Origin: RGIG3009 sp045578425
Lineage (GTDB): Bacteria > Bacillota > Clostridia > Oscillospirales > Acutalibacteraceae
Direction: 5' to 3'
DNA: 49,295 bases
Assembly (NCBI GenBank): GCA_045578425.1
Contig: JAZNKF010000068.1
Location: 1 to 49,295 of the forward strand
Made by a program: the position numbers and the translations under genes
Shown here: positions 16,201 through 24,480 of the stretch, one piece after another
How the letters are laid out: every line of letters starts with the position of its first letter
How positions within the stretch are numbered: the first letter of the stretch is position 1
The notes under the pieces: generated by a model
What the model was told of the DNA's origin: nothing
Databases searched by the model: none
Seen by the model: only the letters and a program-made list of their open reading frames with translations

Positions 16201-17053
16201 CACCGCCTTTGAGGATTTTTGAGAGAATGGTGTGTGCTTGTTCTACCGTATATACGGTATTGGAAACATCAATTCCGCGGTTGCGTAATTCTTTGAAAAT
16301 TTTAGTAACTGCCGGCACGGATAATCCCATAGATTCCAGTTCTTCCATGTGAGAGAAAATGGTGTTCGTAGATTCAAGCATTGCCACATGACCGTGATTG
16401 AGTACCAGTACCTTATCGGCTACGCGGGCAACGTCTTCCATGCTGTGGGATACAAGCAGCACGGTGGCATTGTTTTCGCGACGGTAGGCGCTGACAACAT
16501 CCAAAATCATATCTCTTCCTTTAGGATCCAATCCCGCCGTAGGTTCATCTAAAATCAGTATTTTCGGTTCCATTGCCAGCACACCCGCAATGGCGGCACG
16601 GCGTTTTTCGCCCCCCGACAAGTCAAACGGTGTTTTATCAAGCAAATCGGACGATAAACCGACACGCTGTGCCGCGTGGAGTACACGCCTTTTAATCTCC
16701 GCTTCAGTAAGGCCCATATTGGTAGGACCGAATGCAATATCTTTATAAACAGTTTCTTCAAACAATTGGTGTTCGGGATATTGAAAAACCAATCCTACTT
16801 GAAAACGAACGGAACGAATTTCTTTTGGATTTTCCCAAATGTTTTTACCATCGATTAAAACAGTGCCATCGTCGGGTTTTAGCAATCCGTTAAGCAACTG
16901 AACAAAACTGGATTTTCCCGACCCGGTATGTCCAATGACACCAAGAAATTCACCCTCCTGAACGGTAACGGATACCGCAGTGAGTGCTTCTTTTTCAAAC
17001 GGTGTCCCTTTGGAATACCGTACGGTACAATTTTGTGTTTCAATAAGAGCCAT
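16184..17053 (-). CDS. ecfA2: ECF transporter ATPase EcfA2
   Basis: This 289-residue ATPase has Walker A GHTGSGKSS, a Q-loop in FQYPEHQLFEETVYKDIAFG, signature LSGGEKRRAAIAG, Walker B ILILDEPTAGLDP and an H-loop in LLVSHSMED. EHQLF in the Q-loop and the C-terminal helical tail are typical of EcfA2. It should form a heterodimer with EcfA1 under EcfT. AAGGA precedes the ATG at 17053; ecfA1 ends 12 bases upstream. Confidence 0.93.
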   Translation of the reverse strand: MALIETQNCTVRYSKGTPFEKEALTAVSVTVQEGEFLGVIGHTGSGKSSFVQLLNGLLKPDDGTVLIDGKNIWENPKEIRSVRFQVGLVFQYPEHQLFEETVYKDIAFGPTNMGLTEAEIKRRVLHAAQRVGLSSDLLDKTPFDLSGGEKRRAAIAGVLAMEPKILILDEPTAGLDPKGRDMILDVVSAYRRENNATVLLVSHSMEDVARVADKVLVLNHGHVAMLESTNTIFSHMEELESMGLSVPAVTKIFKELRNRGIDVSNTVYTVEQAHTILSKILKGGDGCAV

Positions 17054-17065
17054 TCATTATCTTCC

Positions 17066-17911
17066 TTATTTTTTGAGTAGCAATGACAGTGTTTCCACAC
17101 ATTCCTCGACGGTTAAAATATCCGTAGGTACCGCAATGCCATCACGGTTTAGCAAATGCGCTAATTCTGTTGGTTGCGGAACATCCAACTGCATTTCTTT
17201 TAGTTTTTCCGCCTGTGAAAAAATCTCACGCGGGGTTCCGTCCATAACCAGTTTGCCCTGTTCCATCACAACAACGCGGTCGGCAAGTACCGCTTCTTCC
17301 ATGTAGTGGGTAATGAGCACTACCGTTATGCCTTGTTCGCGGTGCAGACGGCAAATGGTGTCTAAAACTTCTCGTCTGCCGACAGGATCCAACATAGCTG
17401 TCGGCTCATCCAACACGATACATTCGGGATTCATTGCCAACACACCGGCAATGGCGACACGTTGTTTTTGACCGCCTGAAAGTTTGTGAGAAGCGTGCAA
17501 ACGGTAATCGTACATATCCACCGTATGCAATGCGGTATCGACCCGCTTACGGATTTCTTTCGGCGGAACCCCCAAGTTTTCGGGACCAAACGCCACATCT
17601 TCTTCCACGATGGTGGAAACCAACTGGTTATCGGGATTTTGCAAAACCATCCCCACCGTACTGCGAATGGCATAAACATTATCCTCGTTTGCGGTATCCA
17701 TATCTTTGACCAAAACAGAGCCGCCGAGCGGTAACAGCATGGCGTTTAAATGTTTAGCGAGGGTGGATTTGCCGCAGCCGTTATGTCCAAGCAACGCCAC
17801 GAATGAACCTTTTTTGATAGTGAGAGAAATGTTATCAAGCACAACAGCTTTTTCATCGGTACCGTTTTCCTCATAGCGAAAACAAAGGTCGTTGACAGAA
17901 AACATGGTCAC
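17066..17911 (-). CDS. ecfA1: ECF transporter ATPase EcfA1
   Basis: This 281-residue ATPase has Walker A GHNGCGKSTLAKHLNAM, a Q-loop in LQNPDNQLVSTIVEEDVAFG, signature LSGGQKQRVAIAG, Walker B CIVLDEPTAMLDP and an H-loop in LITHYMEE. DNQLV is the typical EcfA1 Q-loop. I start it at the GTG at 17911, which overlaps the upstream stop as GTGA and has GAGGG seven bases away; an ATG at 17905 is the alternative. It pairs with EcfA2 and EcfT just downstream. Confidence 0.93.
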   Translation of the reverse strand: MTMFSVNDLCFRYEENGTDEKAVVLDNISLTIKKGSFVALLGHNGCGKSTLAKHLNAMLLPLGGSVLVKDMDTANEDNVYAIRSTVGMVLQNPDNQLVSTIVEEDVAFGPENLGVPPKEIRKRVDTALHTVDMYDYRLHASHKLSGGQKQRVAIAGVLAMNPECIVLDEPTAMLDPVGRREVLDTICRLHREQGITVVLITHYMEEAVLADRVVVMEQGKLVMDGTPREIFSQAEKLKEMQLDVPQPTELAHLLNRDGIAVPTDILTVEECVETLSLLLKK

Positions 17912-18804
17912 TGACAATCCCTCGCTTTCCAAACAGCAGTAGCACCGCAAGGCAAAACCATGCCGCTTTGTGTGACAGGTAAGCCGATTTCATCAGCCGA
18001 AGTGGAACCACCGTACCGCGGGGTGATAATATCTCCCAACATATACTGCATAACCGACGGCGATAAACCGGTGGTATACGAATTGACCAACACAAACAAC
18101 GGTTTTTCCGACAGCAAGACGGAACATTCCTTGATAAAACCGTAGATTTGTTCTTCCAGTTTCCAAACCTCGCCGCCCGGACCGCGCCCATAGGACGGCG
18201 GGTCCATGATAATGGCATCGTAGGTGTTTTCGCGGCGTTGTTCACGCTGAATAAATTTTCCGCAATCGTCCACGAGCCAACGCATGGGGCGGTCGGAAAG
18301 GCCCGAAAGAACAGCGTTTTCACGCCCCCACGCAACCATGCCCTTGGCCGCGTCCACGTGTGTAACGTGCGCACCCGCTGCCACACAAGCCAACGTAGCA
18401 GCACCGGTGTACCCAAACAAATTGAGTACACGAATAGGACGGTTAGCACCCGCTATCATGGATGCCATAGCATCCCAGTTGACGGCTTGTTCCGGAAAAA
18501 GACCCGTATGTTTAAACCCCATAGGCTTTAAATGAAATTTTAAATCGGTTAAAGCGGATACCGGGCTTTTGTAGGTGATATCCCACACATCGGGCAACGG
18601 ACGGTAAAGTTCCCATTTTCCGCCGCCGGTGTTGGAACGATGATATCGCGCATGCGCCTTTCTCCACAAAGGATGACGTCTGCCGGTGTGCCACAAAATT
18701 TGCGGGTCGGGACGAATTAACAAACAATCTCCCCAACGTTCCAGCCGTTCACCGTCAGTGGTATCCAACAATTCATATTCTTCCCAATTTACTGCTGCTC
18801 TCAT
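17908..18804 (-). CDS. Class I SAM-dependent methyltransferase, RlmI/RlmK-like
   Basis: This 298-residue methyltransferase has the SAM-binding motif LNLFGYTGAATLACVAAGA, the acidic DAAKGM that follows it, and the catalytic-loop type motif MDPPSYGRGPGGEVWK. Together these match the COG1092 rRNA cytosine methyltransferase-like group. The N-terminal about 70 residues form a small beta domain (LIRPDPQILWHT) rather than a full PUA domain, so it is shorter than E. coli RlmI and the target base is unknown. AAAGGA precedes the ATG at 18804; ruvB ends 13 bases upstream. Its stop overlaps the ecfA1 GTG. Confidence 0.85.
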   Translation of the reverse strand: MRAAVNWEEYELLDTTDGERLERWGDCLLIRPDPQILWHTGRRHPLWRKAHARYHRSNTGGGKWELYRPLPDVWDITYKSPVSALTDLKFHLKPMGFKHTGLFPEQAVNWDAMASMIAGANRPIRVLNLFGYTGAATLACVAAGAHVTHVDAAKGMVAWGRENAVLSGLSDRPMRWLVDDCGKFIQREQRRENTYDAIIMDPPSYGRGPGGEVWKLEEQIYGFIKECSVLLSEKPLFVLVNSYTTGLSPSVMQYMLGDIITPRYGGSTSADEIGLPVTQSGMVLPCGATAVWKARDCQ

Positions 18805-18817
18805 GTAGTAATTTCCT

Positions 18818-19843
18818 TTACAGCGTCATTTGATAACTAAGTCCTAAATGTTCGTATGCCGCAGGCAAAACAACCCGGCCACGCGGTGTACGATTGATAA
18901 ACCCAAGTTGCAACAAATATGGTTCGTACACGTCTTCAATGGTGACGGATTCTTCCCCCACCACAGCCGCCAAGGTATCCAAACCAACGGGACCGCCATT
19001 GTAGTTTTGAATCATGGTCATGAGCATGCGACGATCGACCATATCTAATCCCAGTTCATCCACTTCCAACTTGTCCAATGCCATTTGTGCGGCAGAAACG
19101 GTAATGTTACCGTTATTGAGTACTTGTGCAAAGTCACGCACACGTTTTAGCAAGCGGTTAGCAATACGCGGCGTGCCTCGAGAACGCGAGGCAATTTCCA
19201 AAGCACCGTCAGCATCGCAAGGGATTCCCAAAATATCGGCGCTGCGTGAAACAATTTGTGCCAGTTCCTCGGGTGTATACATTTCCAGTCGGCAAGTGAC
19301 ACCAAAGCGGTCGCGCAACGGTGCAGATAACTGACCCGCCCGTGTGGTCGCACCGATGAGCGTGAATTTCGGTAACGGCAAGTGAATGGACATAGCGCCC
19401 TGCCCTTTGCCGTTGATAATATCGATTGAAAAATCTTCCATAGCAGGATACAAGATTTCTTCAACCGTGCGGGGCAGTCGATGGATTTCGTCAATAAACA
19501 ACACGTCGCCTTGTTCTAAGTTAGTAAGCAAAGCGGCTAAGTCACCCGGTCGTTCCAGTGCCGGTCCCGAAGTGATACGGAAATTAACCCCCAATTCATG
19601 GGCGATAATTGCTGATAACGTGGTCTTTCCCAAGCCGGGAGGGCCATACAGCAAAACGTGATCCAAGGTGTCGTTGCGCAATTTAGCAGCATCGATAAAC
19701 ACTGCCAAATTTTCTTTTACCTTTTGCTGACCGATATATTCATTAAGAGTGCGTGGACGAAGCGGGTTATCCCCTTCGTCCTCCGGTAAATATTCCGTGG
19801 ATACGATGCGGTTTTCAAAATCCATTTCTTCCACTGTTATCAC
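18818..19843 (-). CDS. ruvB: Holliday junction branch migration helicase RuvB
   Basis: RuvB is the AAA+ motor that drives branch migration with RuvA. The 341-residue protein has LRPRTLNEYIGQQKVKENL, Walker A YGPPGLGKTTL, Walker B VLFIDEIHRLPRTVEE, sensor LIGATTRAGQLSAPLRDRFG, arginine-finger region RGTPRIANRLLKRVRDFA, and a C-terminal winged helix ending FINRTPRGRVVLPAAYEHL. The start at GTG 19843 overlaps the ruvA stop as GTGA; an ATG at 19825 is an alternative. Length and order are normal. Confidence 0.97.
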   Translation of the reverse strand: MITVEEMDFENRIVSTEYLPEDEGDNPLRPRTLNEYIGQQKVKENLAVFIDAAKLRNDTLDHVLLYGPPGLGKTTLSAIIAHELGVNFRITSGPALERPGDLAALLTNLEQGDVLFIDEIHRLPRTVEEILYPAMEDFSIDIINGKGQGAMSIHLPLPKFTLIGATTRAGQLSAPLRDRFGVTCRLEMYTPEELAQIVSRSADILGIPCDADGALEIASRSRGTPRIANRLLKRVRDFAQVLNNGNITVSAAQMALDKLEVDELGLDMVDRRMLMTMIQNYNGGPVGLDTLAAVVGEESVTIEDVYEPYLLQLGFINRTPRGRVVLPAAYEHLGLSYQMTL

Positions 19844-20448
19844 CTACCACCAAATGATTTTAAGGCTTGACGAACCATTTCTTCTACCGAAAGAGTATTG
19901 TCCAATTTGGCAACCACTGCCGATGCTTCGCCGGCGCTAAAGCCCAATACGGTCAGTGCGCTCACTGCTTCGGCGGCATTTCCCGAAGCAGTGAAACTTG
20001 CCGAGGAAGTGTTGGCAATCGACACCACACCGCCGGTAGCAGAAGGTAATCCCATTTTATCTTTGAGTTCCAAGACAATACGCTGTGCCAGTTTGGGGCC
20101 AACGCCTTGCGCACGCGTGAGCGATTTATAATCCCCGCCGGCAACAGCGAGGGCAACTTGTTCGGGCGACAATTCCGATAGAATAGAAATGCCCGCCTTG
20201 GGACCTACACCGCTGACACCGGTGAGTAATTTGAAACAAGTAAGTTCACTGCGGTCGGCAAAACCAAACAGTTCTACGGCATCTTCCCGTACGGCTAAAA
20301 AGGTATACAACATCGCTTCACTCCCAATATTGGGAAGCTGGCGTGCCGTGTTGACAGTGATAGAACATTGATACCCCACACCACTGCATTCGATAACAGC
20401 CAAATTCGCTTCGCGCACAAGCAACGTTCCGCGTACACTATACAGCAT
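19840..20448 (-). CDS. ruvA: Holliday junction DNA helicase subunit RuvA
   Basis: RuvA binds the four-way junction and loads RuvB. In 202 residues it has an OB-fold N-terminal domain (VIECSGVGYQCSITVN and FLAVREDAVELFGF), paired helix-hairpin-helix motifs (LLTGVSGVGPKAGISILS and LTRAQGVGPKLAQRIVLEL), and a C-terminal RuvB-binding domain (AVSALTVLGFSAGEASAVV). AAAGGACG precedes the ATG at 20448, which begins 3 bases after ruvC ends. Confidence 0.97.
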   Translation of the reverse strand: MLYSVRGTLLVREANLAVIECSGVGYQCSITVNTARQLPNIGSEAMLYTFLAVREDAVELFGFADRSELTCFKLLTGVSGVGPKAGISILSELSPEQVALAVAGGDYKSLTRAQGVGPKLAQRIVLELKDKMGLPSATGGVVSIANTSSASFTASGNAAEAVSALTVLGFSAGEASAVVAKLDNTLSVEEMVRQALKSFGGR

Positions 20449-20451
20449 AAA

Positions 20452-20955
20452 TTATCGTCCTTTCATGATACGTAGTTTGAGTGCCGTCCCCCCCATTTGG
20501 GCGTGACAGATGGCAATAGCCAAAGCATCCGCCGTGTCGTCCGGTTTGGGGACTTGCGTCAAACGCAACAGCCGTTTTGTCATTTCCATAACCTGTGGTT
20601 TTTGAGCTTGTCCAAAACCGGTTACCGCACTTTTCACCTGCAAAGGGGTATATTCAAAAATCGGAATACCGCTGTTTTGAGCCGCCAACAAAATAACGCC
20701 TCTTGCCTCGGCAACCTCAATCGCCGTTTTTTGGTTGTTTTTGAAATACAATTTTTCGATTGCCAAAACGTCCGGTTGCAGACGCTGTATAATGGCGAGA
20801 ACGTCGTTATAAATTTGTTGAAGGCGCTCTGAAAACGGCGTTTCGGCCAAGGTGGTAACGGCACCGAAATCTTGCGGTGTAAAGCGACCGCCCTCATATT
20901 GAACAACACCCCAACCGACAATGGCATAACCGGGGTCTATGCCTAATATTCGCAA
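20452..20955 (-). CDS. ruvC: Crossover junction endodeoxyribonuclease RuvC
   Basis: RuvC cuts Holliday junctions. The product (167 residues) begins with the catalytic aspartate in ILGIDPGYAIVGWG and has the second acid in LAIEKLYFKNNQKTA. Further acids come in VKSAVTGFGQAQKPQV and PKPDDTADALAIAICHA, giving the usual four acidic residues. I use a TTG at 20955, which begins right at the family start (MRILGIDPG) with GGGTGG upstream. A GTG at 20970 would add five residues (MGGER). It is first in the twelve-gene minus-strand cluster. Confidence 0.95.
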   Translation of the reverse strand: MRILGIDPGYAIVGWGVVQYEGGRFTPQDFGAVTTLAETPFSERLQQIYNDVLAIIQRLQPDVLAIEKLYFKNNQKTAIEVAEARGVILLAAQNSGIPIFEYTPLQVKSAVTGFGQAQKPQVMEMTKRLLRLTQVPKPDDTADALAIAICHAQMGGTALKLRIMKGR

Positions 20956-20985
20956 TCGCTCACCACCCACTAAAATATTCTGTTA

Positions 20986-21014
20986 ATTATATCATAAAAT
21001 TACTCATTAATCAA
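20986..21014 (-). promoter_or_regulatory. Promoter of the ruvC-ruvA-ruvB cluster
   Basis: On the minus strand TTGATT (21014-21009) and TATAAT (20991-20986) are 17 bases apart, 30 bases before the ruvC start. The -35 box lies inside the last codons of the uridine phosphorylase gene. No terminator separates the two genes, so readthrough is also possible. Confidence 0.7.
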
Positions 21015-21761
21015 GATTTTCAGCGCATTTATTGCTGTTTCAATCGCGTTTTGCGTAGATTCGGATTGCGTGTCGGGCAAGCCTGCTTTTCGGCGTTCTT
21101 GATTCCACACCGTGTGCAGCACACAACCCGCACGCAACCCCAGCGAAGCGGCAACAATATAAAGAGTGGCGGATTCCATTTCCGAAGCTAAGCAACCACC
21201 GGCAAGCCAAGAATTCCAACGGTTTTGAAGTGCATAGGATACAGGCGATTTTTCGGGTGAATGTTGGCCGTAAAAAGAATCTTTGCATTGCACCACACCC
21301 GCGTGCACGGTAAACCCTGCTGTTTTTGCCGCAGAGACCAGCGCGTTGGTAACGGTAAAATCCGCTACGGCAGGAAATTCAACGGGTAAATATTCGCGTG
21401 AGGTGCCCTCGGCACGGATAGCACCCGTTGCTACCACCACATCGCCGCCGCATACCGGCAATGCCATGCCGCCGCAAGTTCCCACCCGAATAAGGGTTTT
21501 GACACCGCAACGCGACAATTCTTCCACGCAAATGGCGGTAGAAGGACCACCGATACCGTGGGAAGTGACCAACACGCGTTGTCCGTTGATGGTACCTGCC
21601 CACGTGGTATATTCCCGATTGCTTACCACAAACTCGGGAGAATCTAACAAAGAAGCAATACTTTCCACCCGTCCGGGATCACCGGTGATGATGGCATACT
21701 CCGCTCCTTGGGATGGGCATAGATGAAGATGATACATTTTTTCTTCGTTAAAATTTATCAT
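21000..21761 (-). CDS. udp: Uridine phosphorylase-like nucleoside phosphorylase
   Basis: The predicted enzyme splits uridine (or a related nucleoside) with phosphate to base and ribose-1-phosphate. The 253-residue protein has the phosphate-binding ITGDPGRVESIA near the N-terminus, VLVTSHGIGGPSTAI, the phosphate/ribose motif IRVGTCGGMALPVCGGDVVV, CKDSFYGQHSPEK, and LASEMESATLYIVAASLG with the ribose-binding MES. These place it in the NP-I uridine phosphorylase group; the exact base is not certain. The ATG at 21761 has AAGGAG 8 bases away; earlier in-frame starts are less good. Divergent from the ABC-F gene. Confidence 0.88.
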   Translation of the reverse strand: MINFNEEKMYHLHLCPSQGAEYAIITGDPGRVESIASLLDSPEFVVSNREYTTWAGTINGQRVLVTSHGIGGPSTAICVEELSRCGVKTLIRVGTCGGMALPVCGGDVVVATGAIRAEGTSREYLPVEFPAVADFTVTNALVSAAKTAGFTVHAGVVQCKDSFYGQHSPEKSPVSYALQNRWNSWLAGGCLASEMESATLYIVAASLGLRAGCVLHTVWNQERRKAGLPDTQSESTQNAIETAINALKILINE

Positions 21762-21791
21762 AATCAATTCTCCTTTGCTGTTATAAATTTA

Positions 21792-21820
21792 AGTATAGCA
21801 AGAAATGGCTTGTCATACAA
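21792..21820 (-). promoter_or_regulatory. Promoter of the udp-like gene
   Basis: On the minus strand TTGTAT (21820-21815) and TATACT (21797-21792) have a 17-base spacer. The -35 box touches the -35 box of the opposite promoter. Confidence 0.65.
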
Positions 21821-21838
21821 GGAAAAAGTTGTTATAAT
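21810..21838 (+). promoter_or_regulatory. Promoter of the ABC-F gene
   Basis: TTGTCA (21810-21815) and TATAAT (21833-21838) with a 17-base spacer end 33 bases before the ATG at 21872. The leader is short, leaving no room for an attenuator. Confidence 0.75.
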
Positions 21839-21871
21839 TATGTAACAAAATTGTTAAAGGATTCTTTTAAT

Positions 21872-23770
21872 ATGACAGCACTGTCGGTAAATCGTATCAA
21901 CAAATATTTTGGTGACCGCTGTTTGTTTGAAGCGGGCTCTTTTGACGTGGGGGAACATGACCGTGTCGGTTTGATCGGCGATAACGGGAGTGGGAAAACC
22001 ACGTTATTTCGCATGCTCATTGGTGAAGAAACCATCGACAGCGGGGATATCTTATTTTCCAAAAACACGCGTGTGGGATATTTGGCGCAACACACTTTGC
22101 AAGATGAAGATATCACGGTATGGGAAGCGGTAGAACGCGTGTTTGCACCGATTATCGCCCTTTCCAAACAGTTGCAAGAAATCAACGACAAGTTAGAAGC
22201 TGTCACCCATGCCCCCGCCGAGTGGTTGGAAGAGCAACAGCGTTTGCGTGAAACCTTTGAAGCAAGCGGCGGGTTATATTACCAAAGTCGCATTGCCTCC
22301 ACCTTGACCGGTTTGGGGTTTAGTAAAGAAGCCTTTTCACAACCGGTTTCGACGTTAAGCGGTGGGCAACGTGCCAAAATCTCCATTGGTTGCTTATTGT
22401 TATCCGATGCCAATTTATTATTGCTGGATGAGCCCACCAACCATTTGGACATTGCTGCCGTAGAATGGTTGGAAGGGTTTTTGCGCTCTTATACAGGTGC
22501 CGTTATCGTTATTTCCCACGACCGTTACTTTTTGGACCGTGTGACAACACGCACCGTGGAAATCAGCAATCAAACCTTTTATGCGACCAACGGTAATTAT
22601 TCTGCACACAAGGAAAAACGAGAAACGGACAAAGAAATTGCCGCGAAGCATCAAAAGATTGCTCAGCGAAAAATAAAAAAACTGGAAGAAAATATTGCTT
22701 TGCTCAAACAATGGAACCGCGAAAAGTCCGTTCGCGCCGCTGAAAGCCGTGAAAAACGATTGGAACGCCTAAAAGCAGACCAAATTGTACCGGAAAAAGA
22801 GTCGCAGACCATTCGGTTTGGTTTTTCTGCCACCACCACGGGCGGTACCGATGTGACAGAAGTCGGTGAAGTAACTATGGGGTTTGCTCAACCGTTGTTT
22901 AAGGACGTTTCGTTTAAGTTGCGGCGTGGTGAACGAGTTTTCCTTTTAGGCCCCAACGGATGCGGAAAAACAACGCTTTTACGTATCTTAAAAGGGCAAA
23001 TTAAACCGCAAAGCGGATATGTGAATTTTGGCAGTAAAATTTCCATTGGATATTACGACCAATTACAATCGGAATTATCGTACGACAAAACAGCCATTGA
23101 CCAATTATGGGATGAATATCCCACCTTAACACAAACCGAACTGCGAAGTGCATTGGCAACCTTTTTGTTTTACGGTGACGAAGTATTCAAGCCTATCCAC
23201 CAGTTAAGCGGTGGTGAAAAAGCACGGTTATTATTGCTGAAACTCATGTTGGCACATGATAATTTGTTGTTGTTAGACGAACCGACAAACCATTTGGACA
23301 TTGCCTCACGTGAGGCGCTGGAATCGGCTTTGGAAAATTATGACGGTACGTTGTTTGTGGTTTCGCACGACCGCTATTTTATCAACCGTTTATCCACGCG
23401 TATTTTGCACTTGAATCTTGACGGCTGCACCTCGTACGACGGAAACTACGACGATTATCAAGCAAAAATTCTACCGCAACAAACAAAATCCGTATCAGAA
23501 AAACCGGTTAAAGAAAACGACTACAAGTTACGAAAAGAACAAGAATCCCAAAAGCGAAAATTAGCCACACGCATACGGCGCACAGAAGAGGAAATCAGCC
23601 GCGTTGAAAGCAGAATTGCTGAGCTGAGCGCTTTGTTGGAGCAACCGGAAATTGCCGCCGATTACGAAAAAGTGGTGGAACTTTCAAACACTTTGGAAGA
23701 ACAAAACAAAAAATTAGAAACTCTATTCGCCGAGTGGGAAACGGCGCAATCCGAATGGGAAGCGATATAA
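21872..23770 (+). CDS. ABC-F family ribosome-associated ATPase
   Basis: This 632-residue soluble protein has two intact ABC domains and no membrane segments. NBD1 has GDNGSGKTT, LSGGQRAKISIGCLLL and LLLLDEPTNHLDIAA; NBD2 has GPNGCGKTT, LSGGEKARLLLLKLML and LLLLDEPTNHLDIAS. A charged helical interdomain linker (about 255-300, lysine/glutamate rich) and a long C-terminal coiled coil (about 545-630) are typical for Uup/YdiF-like ABC-F factors, which act on the ribosome E site. A role in antibiotic resistance is possible but cannot be told from sequence alone. The ATG at 21872 follows AAAGGA by 10 bases; an upstream frame start at 21851 is discarded. Confidence 0.9.
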   Translation: MTALSVNRINKYFGDRCLFEAGSFDVGEHDRVGLIGDNGSGKTTLFRMLIGEETIDSGDILFSKNTRVGYLAQHTLQDEDITVWEAVERVFAPIIALSKQLQEINDKLEAVTHAPAEWLEEQQRLRETFEASGGLYYQSRIASTLTGLGFSKEAFSQPVSTLSGGQRAKISIGCLLLSDANLLLLDEPTNHLDIAAVEWLEGFLRSYTGAVIVISHDRYFLDRVTTRTVEISNQTFYATNGNYSAHKEKRETDKEIAAKHQKIAQRKIKKLEENIALLKQWNREKSVRAAESREKRLERLKADQIVPEKESQTIRFGFSATTTGGTDVTEVGEVTMGFAQPLFKDVSFKLRRGERVFLLGPNGCGKTTLLRILKGQIKPQSGYVNFGSKISIGYYDQLQSELSYDKTAIDQLWDEYPTLTQTELRSALATFLFYGDEVFKPIHQLSGGEKARLLLLKLMLAHDNLLLLDEPTNHLDIASREALESALENYDGTLFVVSHDRYFINRLSTRILHLNLDGCTSYDGNYDDYQAKILPQQTKSVSEKPVKENDYKLRKEQESQKRKLATRIRRTEEEISRVESRIAELSALLEQPEIAADYEKVVELSNTLEEQNKKLETLFAEWETAQSEWEAI

Positions 23771-23804
23771 TAAAAAGCACGGAATTTCCGTGCTTTTTAT
23801 TATA
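23769..23804. terminator. Bidirectional terminator between the ABC-F and DUF4956 genes
   Basis: TAATAAAAAGCACGGA and its complement TCCGTGCTTTTTATTA are separated by a short loop. Each arm ends in A or T runs. It overlaps both stop codons. Confidence 0.85.
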
Positions 23805-24471
23805 AACCAAATTCTCCTTCGTAACTGACCAAACTGGCGTCCTCCACTCCATCGATAGCCATCAATTCTTCTACAATTGAGGCTTCGTTATCTTTGAGCG
23901 AAACTTCCACCGTGATTTCGCCGCCGTGGCGAGTAACCACACGGGATTTGATACGGTATTTCGGGAGACTGTGTAACGCCTTCTTAACAGCCGTGATTTT
24001 GGTAGGGTCATACCGCACAATCAGCAAATACGGTGATTTATTTTTGCGGTAAATGGCACAAACCAAGCAGTACAACAAACCCAAAGCCAAACTGGCAACC
24101 GCCCCCGGAACAAACAATCCCGCGCCGTTCATGATGCCGGCGGCAATCGCCCAAAACATGAAAATGGTATCGACCGGGTCTTTGATGGCTGTCCGAAACC
24201 GAACAATGGACAAGGCACCAACCATACCGAGCGACAATGCCAAGTCTGAACTGATGGTACGTATTACCACAGCGGTTACCATACAAAGAAGTACCAGTGA
24301 AAAAGCAAAACCTTTGGAAAACAAAACGCCGCGAAAGGTTTGTCGATACACCAGCAAAATAAACAATCCCGTTACAAAGCTAAGTAACAAGGAAACAAGC
24401 ATTTCTTCCACCGAGACACCGACATTGAATTGTTCTACCACGCTGTTTTTAAGCATATCTAAAAAACTCAT
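23800..24471 (-). CDS. DUF4956 membrane protein
   Basis: This 223-residue protein is of the DUF4956 type, whose function is unknown. Four membrane segments fill residues 24-150 (for example MLVSLLLSFVTGLFILLVY and GFAFSLVLLCMVTAVVIR). They include the conserved SLGMVGALSIVRFRTAIKDP motif between helices and FMFWAIAAGIMNGAG. A cytoplasmic C-terminal domain of about 70 residues (LLIVRYDPTKITAVKKAL...) looks like a small ferredoxin-like fold. DUF4956 genes are usually next to VTC-type polyphosphate polymerase genes, as here: the VTC gene ends 9 bases upstream, so they form one operon. Confidence 0.85.
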   Translation of the reverse strand: MSFLDMLKNSVVEQFNVGVSVEEMLVSLLLSFVTGLFILLVYRQTFRGVLFSKGFAFSLVLLCMVTAVVIRTISSDLALSLGMVGALSIVRFRTAIKDPVDTIFMFWAIAAGIMNGAGLFVPGAVASLALGLLYCLVCAIYRKNKSPYLLIVRYDPTKITAVKKALHSLPKYRIKSRVVTRHGGEITVEVSLKDNEASIVEELMAIDGVEDASLVSYEGEFGL

Positions 24472-24480
24472 AACGTCCTC

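Noticed and set aside
15382..17911. A substrate-specific (S) component for the ECF module
   Set aside because: None of the neighbouring membrane proteins has S-component features; a shared module with distant S genes is the normal case.
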